A stretch of DNA of 64,000 nucleotides from Pediococcus cellicola (GTDB lineage Bacteria; Bacillota; Bacilli; Lactobacillales; Lactobacillaceae), in NCBI RefSeq assembly GCF_001438655.1, contig NZ_JQBR01000008.1, forward strand, positions 47,850-111,849, given 5' to 3'. Within the stretch, counting starts at the first letter, position 1; each line of letters begins with the position of its first letter. The position numbers were made by a program, and so were the translations under genes. Under the pieces are notes generated by a model. It made no database searches. It was not told where the DNA came from and saw only the letters and a program-made list of their open reading frames with translations. Below, one piece after another: positions 37,064-45,943 of the stretch.

Positions 37064-37095
37064 AAATAAGGTATTTAAGGTTGGAGGCCGCAGCA

Positions 37096-37386
37096 ATGAC
37101 AAAGCAGAATTTGTTTGAATTTGCTTTAAATAATCTAAATGCAGAGTTGGTATGCATTAAATTTAAGCAACCTACAGATTTCAATCCTAACCACTATCCA
37201 GTTTTAAAAAAAATGGGAAAATGGACGGGGAATAAAGCACAAACAGTAGTGATTTTGCAAACTAGAAAATTAGATGATTACAAAGAGGATGTCCTTGTGA
37301 ACGTTTTGAAGGGAGAAAAGCTTTATAAAACTGATTATGACATTCAAACATTTCCCATGGGAGGGATCGGTATCCCAAATATTTAA
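37096..37386 (+). CDS. Unknown small protein, paralogue family B member 3
   Basis: This 96-residue protein starts at the ATG at 37096, 8 bp after TTGGAGG. It shows the family B skeleton: LVCIKFKQPTDFNP, LKKMGKWTG, strand TVVILQTR and YDIQTFP. It is the last gene of the cluster and is followed by a bidirectional terminator. Function unknown. Confidence 0.72.
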   Translation: MTKQNLFEFALNNLNAELVCIKFKQPTDFNPNHYPVLKKMGKWTGNKAQTVVILQTRKLDDYKEDVLVNVLKGEKLYKTDYDIQTFPMGGIGIPNI

Positions 37387-37443
37387 AAAATTAAAAATCA
37401 CCTGTCAGGAGTAACAGATCCTTGATAGGTGATTTTTAATTTT
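37387..37443. terminator. Bidirectional terminator at the end of the cluster
   Basis: ATTAAAAATCACCT / AGGTGATTTTTAAT arms flank a loop of about 27 nt, with A and T runs on both sides. Confidence 0.85.
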
Positions 37444-38620
37444 AGAAGTAATCAGCCAAAATTGGTTTTTGATTCACAAATAAGTTGTCCAATACCGTTA
37501 ATTGTTCTGGGTCAGCGTCAAGTTGACCAAAATGTTGCTGGGAAGCAAAAGAGCGGTATCCAAAGGCTGCTTTAGTGAATTGCTGAATGGTAAAGGTTGG
37601 AACGTTAGCTTGTGACTCAGAATCATGTTCGATGCCCACTTTGCCAGCGGTAGCAGAAATAGTCCAAGCTCCTTGATTTTGTTTAATAGTTTCATCTTTA
37701 AGGTTAAAGCTAATTGGTTCAAAGTTGACTTGCTGAAATGGATATTTTTCTAAAAAGGATTGTAAATTCACAATTCTACCCATCATGTAGGGCTGAGTAG
37801 TAACTTGCAAGGCGTAAGGATCAGCCAACAAGTCTCCTTGGTAACTTGGATCGGCATCCTCAAAGGTGTAGGTTTGATAACCTGCGCCATGTTTGAAAAC
37901 AAAACTTGCTAGTGATTGGTAACTAGCAGGAGTCAAGTGTACAAACTCATGGACAGAAAATTGATCAGCTGTTCTAGTATAGATCAGGTAACCGGTAATG
38001 GCTTGTTGTTCATCTTGATAATAGGCTACTTGCCAATCGGGATGTTTTTCAGTGAGATATTGCCACCACCACGCTTGCCTGAGTAGGCCGCCCTTTTGGC
38101 TCAATGAGGAGGCCGAGTAAGTTTTCTTGATTAGTGGAATTGCTTTAGTCAAGCTGGTTCGAATCACCCGACCCTTGGCAGCTGGTTTGACACGTGGCAG
38201 CTTGTCTCCTGCCAAGTGATAAAGGCGATGATCAAAAACTTGTTCATAGCCGAACTTACGATAGTAGGAGAAAGAAAAGGGTGCCAAATAGGAAAGTACG
38301 ACCGCATTAGCATACATATCTTGTAGCGCGGCCTGCATCAAAGTGCCAGCTGCACCCTTACCAGAATATTCTGGGACACTCATCACGTCCGTAATGCCGT
38401 TCATCAAAAAATGCTGACCATGAAAATTGACTTCAAACGGCATGCTGAAAAGGCCGCTGACTAATTCATGCTCGTCGAAAATGCCATAGGGAATACCGTG
38501 GTCAAAACGCGTGGACCAGAATTTTTTTCGATCCGCACTGTTTGGTTTGTTGAAAGCATACAGATATAACGCATACAAGGCAGATTTTGCTGTCTTATCA
38601 AGGACAAAACGTGATTTCAT
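37442..38620 (-). CDS. Eis-like GNAT N-acetyltransferase
   Basis: This 392-residue acetyltransferase is organised like the Eis group: an N-terminal GNAT domain with the acetyl-CoA loop VPEYSGKGAAGTLM near residue 85, a second GNAT-like domain and a C-terminal SCP2-like domain. Mycobacterial Eis acetylates aminoglycosides and proteins. The substrate of lactobacillary homologues is unknown. The start is the ATG at 38620 (MKSRFVL) after GGAGG. Upstream methionines precede that site. It is transcribed alone. Confidence 0.85.
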   Translation of the reverse strand: MKSRFVLDKTAKSALYALYLYAFNKPNSADRKKFWSTRFDHGIPYGIFDEHELVSGLFSMPFEVNFHGQHFLMNGITDVMSVPEYSGKGAAGTLMQAALQDMYANAVVLSYLAPFSFSYYRKFGYEQVFDHRLYHLAGDKLPRVKPAAKGRVIRTSLTKAIPLIKKTYSASSLSQKGGLLRQAWWWQYLTEKHPDWQVAYYQDEQQAITGYLIYTRTADQFSVHEFVHLTPASYQSLASFVFKHGAGYQTYTFEDADPSYQGDLLADPYALQVTTQPYMMGRIVNLQSFLEKYPFQQVNFEPISFNLKDETIKQNQGAWTISATAGKVGIEHDSESQANVPTFTIQQFTKAAFGYRSFASQQHFGQLDADPEQLTVLDNLFVNQKPILADYF

Positions 38621-38743
38621 AGGAACCTCCATGGTGAATTTATACCTTAATTTTAGCATAATCGGCAATGGTATAGACAGATTTGAAGCTTAATTTATGA
38701 AAGATTTACTTCGAGCGGAATTCTAAAGAAATAGTCACTGAGC

Positions 38744-38803
38744 TTGCTTCAACCGGAATAGGTTTGCTATAATGTAGACCGTTACTAAATAGTAATGATT
38801 ACT
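38744..38803 (+). promoter_or_regulatory. Promoter with Zur-like operator for the zinc/manganese ABC operon
   Basis: TTGCTT (38744-38749) and TATAAT (38768-38773) form the promoter. AGTAATGATTACT (38791-38803) is a perfect palindrome around one base and matches the core TAATNATTA of the Bacillus Zur box. It covers the start of transcription, which predicts zinc-dependent repression. Confidence 0.7.
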
Positions 38804-38825
38804 TTTTAAATAAATGGAGACGCTT

Positions 38826-39731
38826 ATGCGAAAATTAAAGGGGATTTATGCGTTAGTAGCCTTAATCGGCGTTTTTTTTCTTCTCTTAACGGGTTGTACA
38901 CCTCAAAAAGAAAAGTCAGACAAATTACATATCGTGACGTCGCTGAATTTTTACGGAGAAGCGGCCGAAGCAGTAGTTGGTAAATACGGAACCGTAGATA
39001 AAATTATTAATGGGCCTAATGTGGATCCACATGATTTTGAACCCACCACAAAAACGGCCAAATCTGTGGCTAAAGCAGATGTTATTGTCTATAACGGATT
39101 GGGTTACGATAGCTGGATGCAACGGCTAGTTAAAGCAGATTCAGAAGCGGGCGTGACCAAAATCAACGTTGGACAGGCGATTATGGGAAAAAAACTAACG
39201 GATAATCCCCATGTTTGGTATGATTATCGCACGATGCCAAGGCTGGCATATAAGTTGGCAGATACGTTTGCAAAAAAAGATCCTGACCATCGAAAACAGT
39301 ACGCAAAAAATGCGGCTCGTTATGTGAAATCGTTGGCAAAAATTGAAACTCAGATTAAACAACTTAAGGCAAATCGCCAAGAAAGCCGAGTTGATGTGAG
39401 CGAGCCTGTGTTTGATTATGCCCTTACAAAGATGGGCTATCGGATTAATAATTCTCATTTTGCCTTATCAGTTGAAAATGGCTCCGATCCGACTGCTAAG
39501 GATATCCGTCAGATGCAAAATGACATTAAGCAACGCAAAATTGCCTTTTTTGTCAATAATCCCCAGGCTTCTGATCCAGTGGTAAAAAACATGGTGAAAT
39601 TAGCGCATAAGCATCAAGTTCCTGTCTTAAATGTGACCGAAACACAACCGTCGAATAAAACTTATTTAGAGTGGATGACGGCTCAGTATGCGCAAGTTGC
39701 CAAAATTCAAAAGAAGGAAAGTAAATCATGA
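38826..39731 (+). CDS. znuA: Metal ABC transporter substrate-binding lipoprotein (ZnuA/TroA family)
   Basis: This 301-residue surface lipoprotein has a signal peptide with a lipobox ending in LLTGC near residue 24. Metal-ligand candidates are the His in NVDPHDFEP and the His in DNPHVWYD, both family hallmarks. It lacks the long His-rich loop of some zinc-specific members, so manganese is not excluded. The Zur-like palindrome favours zinc. The start is the ATG at 38826 after TGGAGA. It overlaps the ATPase gene by 4 bp. Confidence 0.9.
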   Translation: MRKLKGIYALVALIGVFFLLLTGCTPQKEKSDKLHIVTSLNFYGEAAEAVVGKYGTVDKIINGPNVDPHDFEPTTKTAKSVAKADVIVYNGLGYDSWMQRLVKADSEAGVTKINVGQAIMGKKLTDNPHVWYDYRTMPRLAYKLADTFAKKDPDHRKQYAKNAARYVKSLAKIETQIKQLKANRQESRVDVSEPVFDYALTKMGYRINNSHFALSVENGSDPTAKDIRQMQNDIKQRKIAFFVNNPQASDPVVKNMVKLAHKHQVPVLNVTETQPSNKTYLEWMTAQYAQVAKIQKKESKS

Positions 39732-40423
39732 GTGAACCTGTTCTAGCAATTAAAAATTTAACTGTGTCATTTCCTGACCACTTGGTCCTAAATGATCTTT
39801 CTTTGCAATTAAATCAAGGCGACTTTTTGAGTGTCGTGGGTCAAAATGGCGTGGGAAAAACCACTTTAATTCGGGTCATTTTACGGCAGTTAGCCCCACA
39901 GCATGGCAAAATTAAGTATCATCCGGAATTTAAACGAATGAAGATTGGCTATGTTCCCCAATTTCGTAATATTGATGAAGAATATCCACTATCGATTAGA
40001 GATTTTGTGGGGCTTAATTTACATGATAGCCGGTTACCTTGGCTCTCAAAAAAAGAGCGACAAAAGTTGGATAAAATCATTAAACAGACTAATTTAGAGA
40101 CAATTCAAAATACACCATTAGGGGATGCTTCAGGTGGTGAAAAACAAAAGGCTTATCTCGCACAAGCCTTAATTAATGATCCTGATTTACTGATTTTAGA
40201 TGAATCAACGGCGAGCTTGGATAATGTCCGCAAATTTGAATTATTAGACTTAGTTAAAGAATTTAATGAACATCAAGGTGTGACCGTCTTGTTTATCACA
40301 CATGATATTGAATTGGCAAAAGACTATGCCCATGAATACTTATTGATGCGACATGGTAATTATCAAAGTGGGCCAATCGCTCAATTTAAGGAGTCAGATT
40401 TGGAGGAGGCGGAACATGCTTAG
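39728..40423 (+). CDS. znuC: Metal ABC transporter ATPase (ZnuC type)
   Basis: This 231-residue ATPase has Walker A GQNGVGKTT near residue 37, signature ASGGEKQK near residue 138 and Walker B LLILDESTASLD. The ATG overlaps the stop of the binding-protein gene (ATGA), so translation is coupled. It powers uptake through the membrane subunit encoded next. Confidence 0.92.
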   Translation: MSEPVLAIKNLTVSFPDHLVLNDLSLQLNQGDFLSVVGQNGVGKTTLIRVILRQLAPQHGKIKYHPEFKRMKIGYVPQFRNIDEEYPLSIRDFVGLNLHDSRLPWLSKKERQKLDKIIKQTNLETIQNTPLGDASGGEKQKAYLAQALINDPDLLILDESTASLDNVRKFELLDLVKEFNEHQGVTVLFITHDIELAKDYAHEYLLMRHGNYQSGPIAQFKESDLEEAEHA

Positions 40424-41207
40424 TTTTGCATTTATGCGGCATGCCTACATAGCGGGGACTATGATTGCCATTATTAGTGGCATAATCGGAGTATATGTGA
40501 TTGGGCGCAATATGTCGTTTTTAAGCCACATGTTGTCAGAAATTGGGTTCTCAGGGGCATCCTTTGGAATCTTTATGAGTTGGCCGCCCTTGAACGGGAT
40601 GTTACTATTCACCATTGTAAGCTCGGTCTTGATTGGTCAGCTAAGCTCTAAATCGTCACGACGAGAAGCTTCAATTAGTGCCATTTCAAGCTTGTTCTTG
40701 GGGTCAGGTATTTTATTTTTATCATTAGCAAACAAAAATGCAAGTGACGCTACCAGTATTCTTTTTGGAAGTATGATTGGGATTAGCCAAGGGGAGGTTA
40801 ACCAAATTTTGTGGTTATCTCTGGCTGTGTTAGTGATTATTTTTCTAGTTTACCGAGATCTCCGGTTTGATTCTTTTGATCACGTGGGTGCGCAAGTAAA
40901 AGGGGTCAACACGCAATTGATTTCTATCGTATTTCTAGTCATTTTGGCTTTGAGCGTGAGTGTGGCCGCTCAGATTGTGGGTTCATTACTAATATTCGTG
41001 TTACTAACGTTACCGGCGGCTAGTGCCAAATACTTTACGAGAACAGTGAGCGGGATGATGGTATTTGCGATTGGAGCCGCATTGTTGGGTGTTTGGCTAG
41101 GCCTTTATCTAGGGTACGTGACGAATTGGCCCGTTAGCTTCTTCATCGCAATGATTGAATGTGTCATCTACTTTACGGCGTTGATTTGGAATCGTGTACG
41201 TAATTAA
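40416..41207 (+). CDS. znuB: Metal ABC transporter permease (ZnuB type)
   Basis: This 263-residue permease of the ABC-3 family has about eight hydrophobic segments. The start is the ATG at 40416 with a GGAGGAGG site, overlapping the ATPase gene by 8 bp. The open frame extends upstream but that would bury the ATPase C-terminus. The conserved segment GSLLIFVLLTLPAASA near residue 190 is typical. Confidence 0.92.
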   Translation: MLSFAFMRHAYIAGTMIAIISGIIGVYVIGRNMSFLSHMLSEIGFSGASFGIFMSWPPLNGMLLFTIVSSVLIGQLSSKSSRREASISAISSLFLGSGILFLSLANKNASDATSILFGSMIGISQGEVNQILWLSLAVLVIIFLVYRDLRFDSFDHVGAQVKGVNTQLISIVFLVILALSVSVAAQIVGSLLIFVLLTLPAASAKYFTRTVSGMMVFAIGAALLGVWLGLYLGYVTNWPVSFFIAMIECVIYFTALIWNRVRN

Positions 41208-41209
41208 TG

Positions 41210-41321
41210 AATAGGCGAAATGCTTTTTTTGAAGCTTAGGAACAAAAGTGGGAATATGCCAGCATGCAGCTGGTATGGCACGCTTCCTAAGGTTGCTTTC
41301 GAAAAAAAGATTTCGCCTATT
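41210..41321. repeat. 112-bp nested inverted repeat after znuB
   Basis: The outer arms AATAGGCGAAAT / ATTTCGCCTATT (41210-41221, 41310-41321) enclose complementary T7/A7 tracts, then CTTAGGAA / TTCCTAAG (41235-41242, 41284-41291), then TGCCAGC / GCTGG..GGCA around 41257-41280. It follows the znuB stop by 2 bp. It could act as a terminator in either direction, but it is far more elaborate than one. Confidence 0.75.
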
Positions 41322-41366
41322 TTCTTTAAATCGCACAATTACGATAAAATAATGATATTTTTGCCC

Positions 41367-41378
41367 AAAACACGAACA
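41367..41378 (+). promoter_or_regulatory. PurBox-like site before purR
   Basis: AAAACACGAACA resembles the PurR recognition half-site (core CGAAC followed by AT). The identical 12-mer occurs before the purine permease gene (55395). A TATGAT -10 follows at 41386. Confidence 0.55.
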
Positions 41379-41431
41379 TTTATGCTATGATCGAAGGTAA
41401 AGTAACTTATATATGGAATGGAGTGGGTGTG

Positions 41432-42250
41432 GTGAGTGTCCGAAGAAGTGATCGATTAATCGATATGACCCGTTATTTTCTGGAACGGCCTCATACGTTA
41501 GTAACGTTAAGCTTTTTTGCTGAACGTTACGATTCTGCTAAATCTTCCATTAGTGAAGATATGGCAATTATCAAGCGGACTTTCGCTAATCGCGGAACTG
41601 GAATCTTAGAAACAATTCCAGGAGCTGCCGGGGGAGCCTTGTTTATCCCTACAATTCAAAAACAAGAGGCAAAAGAAATTATTAATGACCTCATTCAGCA
41701 ATTATCAACCGCTGACCGAATTTTACCAGGGGGCTATTTATATATGTCTGACCTGTTAAGCAATCCGGTGGTGTTACGAAAAGTGGGTCGCTTAATTGCT
41801 AGTGAATATGCACATCAAAAAGTGGATGCCATTATGACCGTCGAAACGAAAGGCATCCCGATTGCCCAAAGTGTGGCGGATTATTTGGGTGTTCCCTTTA
41901 TTATTGTGCGGCATGATTCAAAGATTACCGAGGGATCAACAATTAGTGTCAACTATGTTTCTGGGACCTCTGCGCAAATCAAGAAAATGGAACTCTCTAA
42001 GCGTAGTCTACAGGCCGGCACACGTGTGTTGGTTGTGGATGATTATATGAAGGGTGGCGGTACCTTAAAAGGAATGCAGGCTCTAATCGGAGAGTTTGAT
42101 GCTGAATTGATTGGGACGACCGTGTTTGCCCTTGGCAATTCTGAGGGGCAACGCATGAGTGATGATGTGACCTCTTTGTTGAATGTGGATGCAAATACAG
42201 ATGCCATTCGGATTCAGCCAGGAAATTATTTAACAAAAGTTTTTGAATAA
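41432..42250 (+). CDS. purR: Purine operon repressor PurR
   Basis: This 272-residue regulator has an N-terminal winged helix (about 1-75) and a phosphoribosyltransferase-like effector domain that binds PRPP, with the loop VLVVDDYMKGGGTLKG near residue 200. It closely follows Bacillus PurR, including YDSAKSSISEDMAIIK and LPGGYLYMSDLL. I choose the GTG at 41432 (reading MSVRRSDRL), 8 bp after GGAG, by comparison with the family N-terminus. It heads the conserved purR-glmU-prs segment. Confidence 0.93.
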   Translation: MSVRRSDRLIDMTRYFLERPHTLVTLSFFAERYDSAKSSISEDMAIIKRTFANRGTGILETIPGAAGGALFIPTIQKQEAKEIINDLIQQLSTADRILPGGYLYMSDLLSNPVVLRKVGRLIASEYAHQKVDAIMTVETKGIPIAQSVADYLGVPFIIVRHDSKITEGSTISVNYVSGTSAQIKKMELSKRSLQAGTRVLVVDDYMKGGGTLKGMQALIGEFDAELIGTTVFALGNSEGQRMSDDVTSLLNVDANTDAIRIQPGNYLTKVFE

Positions 42251-42318
42251 ATCTTTTGATCAAATAAAGATATTTTTATTAGGATTAAATTAAGTTATAA
42301 ATTGAGGAAGGTATTCAA

Positions 42319-43728
42319 ATGAGCGGAAAGTACACCGTTATTTTAGCAGCGGGTCAAGGTACCCGAATGAAGTCAAAATTATATAAGGTTTTGCATCGCG
42401 TTTGTGGACGTTCGATGGTGGACCATGTGTTAACGCAAGTCGAAAAAACACATATGGATAAAGTTGTGACAGTTGTGGGACATGGCGCACAACGGGTTGA
42501 AGATGAACTCGGAGATCGCACCGAATATGCTTACCAAGAAGAACAATTAGGAACTGGCCATGCGGTATTACAAGCCGAATCTATTTTAGGTGATCAAGAC
42601 GGCATGACGATGGTGGTCAGCGGCGACACGCCTTTATTTCGGGCAAGCACATTCGAAGATCTATTTGAATATCATAAGGAAAAAGGAGCAGCAGCTACGA
42701 TTTTGACTGCAGACGCAGATGATCCTTTTTCATATGGTCGAATTGTCCGCAATAATGTAGGTGTCGTTTCAAAGATTGTGGAACAAAAAGATGCCACTCG
42801 CGAAGAAGCAGCCATTCATGAAATTAATACCGGTGTCTACTGCTTTGATAACAAGAAATTATTTGCAGCCTTACACCAAGTGAAGAATAATAATGCCCAG
42901 GGAGAATACTATTTACCAGACGTGATTGAAATCATGAAATCACAGGGTGAAATTGTGGCCGCTTATGAAATGAAAGACTTCTCTGAATCAATGGGGGTTA
43001 ATGATCGTAAGGCATTGGCGCGAGCTACCAAAATTATGCAGGCACGTATTAATGACGCACATATGACAAACGGTGTGACTTTAATTGATCCTGATAATAC
43101 GTACATTGATGTGGACGTGAAGATAGGTTCTGATACTGTGGTGGAACCCGGAGTTTCGATCTCAGGTAATACAGAAATTGGGTCTGATTGTGTTATTGGG
43201 GCTAATTCTAAGATTGTCTCTTCTAAAATTGGTGACCGTGTGCACGTTACCTCATCAACGATTGAAGAATCAATTATGCATGATGATAGTGATATTGGTC
43301 CTAACAGTCACTTACGTCCAGAAGCTGAAATTGGCGAATTTGTGCATATTGGGAATTTCTGTGAAATTAAGAAGGCGAAGTTAGGGGCACGTACAAAGGT
43401 GGGCCATCTGACTTATGTTGGAAATGCCGTTTTAGGTACTGATATCAATGTGGGATGTGGTGTCGTGTTTGTCAATTACGATGGCATAAACAAACATACT
43501 TCAATTATTGGCAATCATGCCTTTATCGGTAGCAATTCTAACATTATTGCGCCAGTAAAATTGGCGGATGATTCTTACGTAGCAGCTGGGTCAACGATTA
43601 CAGATGATTTAGCACAGTATGACATGGGTATTGCCCGAGCACGACAAACAACCAAGCCAGGCTATTTCAAAAAATTACCTGTTTATGAAGCCTTGAAACA
43701 AGAAGAAGCAGATCATTCTACAAAATAG
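42319..43728 (+). CDS. glmU: Bifunctional GlmU: N-acetylglucosamine-1-phosphate uridyltransferase / glucosamine-1-phosphate acetyltransferase
   Basis: This enzyme makes UDP-N-acetylglucosamine, the precursor of peptidoglycan and teichoic acids. It has 469 residues. The N-terminal pyrophosphorylase domain has [11 protein letters not shown] near residue 10 and EQLGTGHAV near 75. The C-terminal left-handed beta-helix (about 250-450) has hexapeptide repeats and the catalytic HLTYVGNA. It has a GAGGAAGG site. Confidence 0.97.
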   Translation: MSGKYTVILAAGQGTRMKSKLYKVLHRVCGRSMVDHVLTQVEKTHMDKVVTVVGHGAQRVEDELGDRTEYAYQEEQLGTGHAVLQAESILGDQDGMTMVVSGDTPLFRASTFEDLFEYHKEKGAAATILTADADDPFSYGRIVRNNVGVVSKIVEQKDATREEAAIHEINTGVYCFDNKKLFAALHQVKNNNAQGEYYLPDVIEIMKSQGEIVAAYEMKDFSESMGVNDRKALARATKIMQARINDAHMTNGVTLIDPDNTYIDVDVKIGSDTVVEPGVSISGNTEIGSDCVIGANSKIVSSKIGDRVHVTSSTIEESIMHDDSDIGPNSHLRPEAEIGEFVHIGNFCEIKKAKLGARTKVGHLTYVGNAVLGTDINVGCGVVFVNYDGINKHTSIIGNHAFIGSNSNIIAPVKLADDSYVAAGSTITDDLAQYDMGIARARQTTKPGYFKKLPVYEALKQEEADHSTK

Positions 43729-43860
43729 GGACAGGTTCATTGGCTAAGTGGAAATATTTGGTTGCCAGGCATCAAATGCGCTTGCTTTTGGGGTCTGAAA
43801 TGAATTATTATATATAGTGGTAATCGAACAGATTGTTAAAAATCATTATTGGAGGATTTC

Positions 43861-44850
43861 ATGTCTGGACAATATTCTGATCCAAAGTTGAAGATCTTTG
43901 CTTTGAATTCAAATAAACCTTTGGCGGAAAAAATCGCCGAAGCAGTTGGTGTTAAGCTAGGTAAGACGTCTGTTGATCGTTTTAGTGATGGCGAGATTAG
44001 AATCAACATCGAAGAAAGTATTCGTGGAGACCAAGTGTACATTATTCAGTCCACTTCAGCACCAGTGAATGATAATTTGATGGAACTTTTAATCATGATT
44101 GACGCCTTAAGACGAGCAAGTGCGCAAACGATTAACGTGGTCATTCCTTATTATGGATATGCCCGCCAAGATCGTAAAGCACGTTCACGGGAACCAATTA
44201 CGGCTAAGTTAGTCGCCGATATGATTGAAAAAGCAGGTGCTACTCGAATTATTGCACTTGATTTGCATGCCGCTCAAATTCAAGGATTCTTTGACATTCC
44301 AATGGATCATTTGATGGGCGCACCATTATTAGCAGATTACTTCATTGAACATCATTTAGATGAAGATTCTGTCGTTGTTTCACCTGATCATGGTGGTGTG
44401 ACTCGAGCTCGAAAGTTAGCTGAATTCTTGAAGGCACCGATCGCGATTATTGATAAGCGTCGTCCACGTGCCAATGTGGCAGAAGTGATGAACATTATCG
44501 GTGAAGTAAAAGGCAAACGCTGCATTATGATTGATGATATGATTGATACAGCTGGTACCATTACACTTGGGGCCCAGGCTTTAATGGATGCAGGTGCTAC
44601 AGAAGTTTATGCAAGTTGTACACATCCAGTATTGTCTGGTCCTGCCATTGAAAGAATCGCAAATTCACCAATCAAACAACTGATTGTGACTGATTCCATT
44701 AATTTACCAGAAGAAAAGAAAATTGATAAAATTACCCAGATCTCGGTTGGCCCATTAATTGGTGAGGCAATTCGTTTAATTCACGAAAACAAACCAGTTA
44801 GCCCTTTGTTTAACAACCGCTTCAGCAAAGAAGAAGCGCAACGAGACTAA
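43861..44850 (+). CDS. prs: Ribose-phosphate pyrophosphokinase
   Basis: This enzyme makes PRPP from ribose-5-phosphate and ATP for nucleotide and amino-acid synthesis. It has 329 residues. The flexible loop [17 protein letters not shown] is near residue 100, and the PRPP-binding site [14 protein letters not shown] near 225. The start is the ATG at 43861, right after GGAGGATTTC. PRPP is also the effector of the nearby PurR. Confidence 0.97.
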   Translation: MSGQYSDPKLKIFALNSNKPLAEKIAEAVGVKLGKTSVDRFSDGEIRINIEESIRGDQVYIIQSTSAPVNDNLMELLIMIDALRRASAQTINVVIPYYGYARQDRKARSREPITAKLVADMIEKAGATRIIALDLHAAQIQGFFDIPMDHLMGAPLLADYFIEHHLDEDSVVVSPDHGGVTRARKLAEFLKAPIAIIDKRRPRANVAEVMNIIGEVKGKRCIMIDDMIDTAGTITLGAQALMDAGATEVYASCTHPVLSGPAIERIANSPIKQLIVTDSINLPEEKKIDKITQISVGPLIGEAIRLIHENKPVSPLFNNRFSKEEAQRD

Positions 44851-44869
44851 AGGGTAGCAGAAGCGTGTC

Positions 44870-44897
44870 CATAGAAAATGTGGATACGCTTTTTTGT
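44870..44897 (+). terminator. Terminator after prs
   Basis: AAGCGTGTCC / GGATACGCTT is followed by TTTTT. Confidence 0.9.
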
Positions 44898-44922
44898 ATG
44901 GCTCTCATTTTATAACTTTAGA

Positions 44923-44964
44923 CAAAAAAATAGACTTCAAGTTCTTCTCAAAGCTTGAAGTCTA
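44923..44964 (-). terminator. Terminator of the putative large RNA
   Basis: The perfect 11-bp stem TAGACTTCAAG / CTTGAAGTCTA is followed, on the minus strand, by seven T. There is no protein gene upstream of it on that strand. Confidence 0.85.
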
Positions 44965-45718
44965 CCTATGAGGAAAGGATTCCGCGATTAACATTTACTG
45001 AATCAAAATTGTTAATAACTTTACACCTTCATGTTCAATTGTTCTACCGTCGTGAACCTGACCTACCTGTGATCGTCGTTGTCAAAATCTGCTAATGTGA
45101 CTCAGCGTAAGTTTATTCTCACGTGATGCCTCACACAAAATACAGGCTAACGGTGATTAAAGACGGTTTTGGAAGAAATTAGTTTTTTTATCCTAAATAC
45201 CTCCGCAAACGTACTAGTTACATTTTACTTTTTCGTCTAACTTTGGAACCTTTGCAAGTTACTTCTAACTTGCACTTACTCTTGTCATTGGCAACACCTG
45301 CTTAAACCGAAGTCTAATTACATATGAACCAAAATCAGTTGCAATACTACCAAGAAAGCTATGCACCCATCAATCGCACATCGAGACTTTTGAGCCAAAT
45401 ACTAACTATTTTATCCGCTCACAATGTCTTTCAACATCAAAACCTTGAAAACCGATGCTCATGACTTAAGGTATCTCATCATACTCGCTTAAGTCGCGCA
45501 TCAAAACTTTTGAGCTAAACATACACTTCAATCTGACTGTAAACTGCTCACATGTTTTTCAACAAGCAAAACCTTTACATGATGCCCATGATTGATAAGC
45601 TTTCACGACATAGCCGCTGGTTGTGCTTCTACCTAAGATCACCATCGGCAACCGACGACTGACCTGAAGCACTTCGAGAAGTTTGAGTTAATCGGAAATC
45701 TTTCATTCCCTTTCCTCA
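44923..45718 (-). ncRNA. Putative large structured non-coding RNA (~790 nt)
   Basis: On the minus strand a promoter at 45725-45753 and a strong terminator at 44923-44964 bound about 790 nt with no open frame of 60 codons on either strand. Internal complementarity is rich: GTGCTTC/GAAGCAC (45623-45629 with 45666-45672), a perfect hairpin GCAAGTTA/TAACTTGC (45254-45273), and the terminal stem. Two similar modules of about 100 nt (about 45371-45470 and 45492-45600) repeat in tandem, each with CTCAAAAGT..GATG.GCGA. Size and host fit the class of large ornate bacterial RNAs (such as GOLLD or ROOL), but I cannot assign it to one. It is not rnpB, tmRNA, 6S or SRP by recognisable sequence. Confidence 0.65.
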
Positions 45719-45724
45719 CTTATT

Positions 45725-45753
45725 ATATTAGCACATGATGTAACCGCTTGCAA
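45725..45753 (-). promoter_or_regulatory. Promoter with perfect cre site driving the putative large RNA
   Basis: On the minus strand TTGCAA (45748-45753), a 17-bp spacer and TAATAT preceded by TGC (45725-45730) form an extended -10 promoter. TTGCAAGCGGTTACA (45739-45753) matches the cre consensus at every fixed position and covers the -35 and spacer, predicting repression by CcpA. Confidence 0.7.
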
Positions 45754-45777
45754 CACAAAAACATTATCTTTTTTAAA

Positions 45778-45811
45778 AATAAAAACGGCTGGGAAAAATT
45801 CCCAGTCGTTC
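45778..45811 (-). terminator. Terminator of the DUF4870 gene
   Basis: AACGACTGGGAA / TTCCCAGCCGTT (minus strand, one mismatch) is followed by TTTTTATTTTT. It also separates that gene from the large-RNA promoter. Confidence 0.8.
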
Positions 45812-45832
45812 TCTGTTTCTGAACTTTAATAA

Positions 45833-45926
45833 TCGCAATCGGGGGAAAGGCTGCCATAGTAACTTACCGTTTTAGCAATTTTAGTTGCGCGGACGAGGTC
45901 GTATGCTTAAGTCAGCTTTTCCCACT
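45833..45926 (-). repeat. Structured 3' element, copy 1 (shared with 54110-54195)
   Basis: Downstream of the DUF4870 stop, this segment shares with 54110-54195 the ordered blocks (plus strand) AATCGG, AAA, AGT-ACTT-CCG, TTTTAG and TTTTCCCA. It can fold through GGGAAA../..TTTTCCC ends, an inner ACTTA/TAAGT pairing and a GCAA/TTGC hairpin (45875-45888). Confidence 0.5.
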
Positions 45927-45943
45927 CTCTAGACAGGCTTGTT

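Noticed and set aside
44923..45718. Putative large RNA considered as RNase P RNA, tmRNA, 6S or SRP RNA
   Set aside because: It is too long for these, and their conserved cores (for example the P4 region of RNase P or the tRNA-like ends of tmRNA) are not recognisable.
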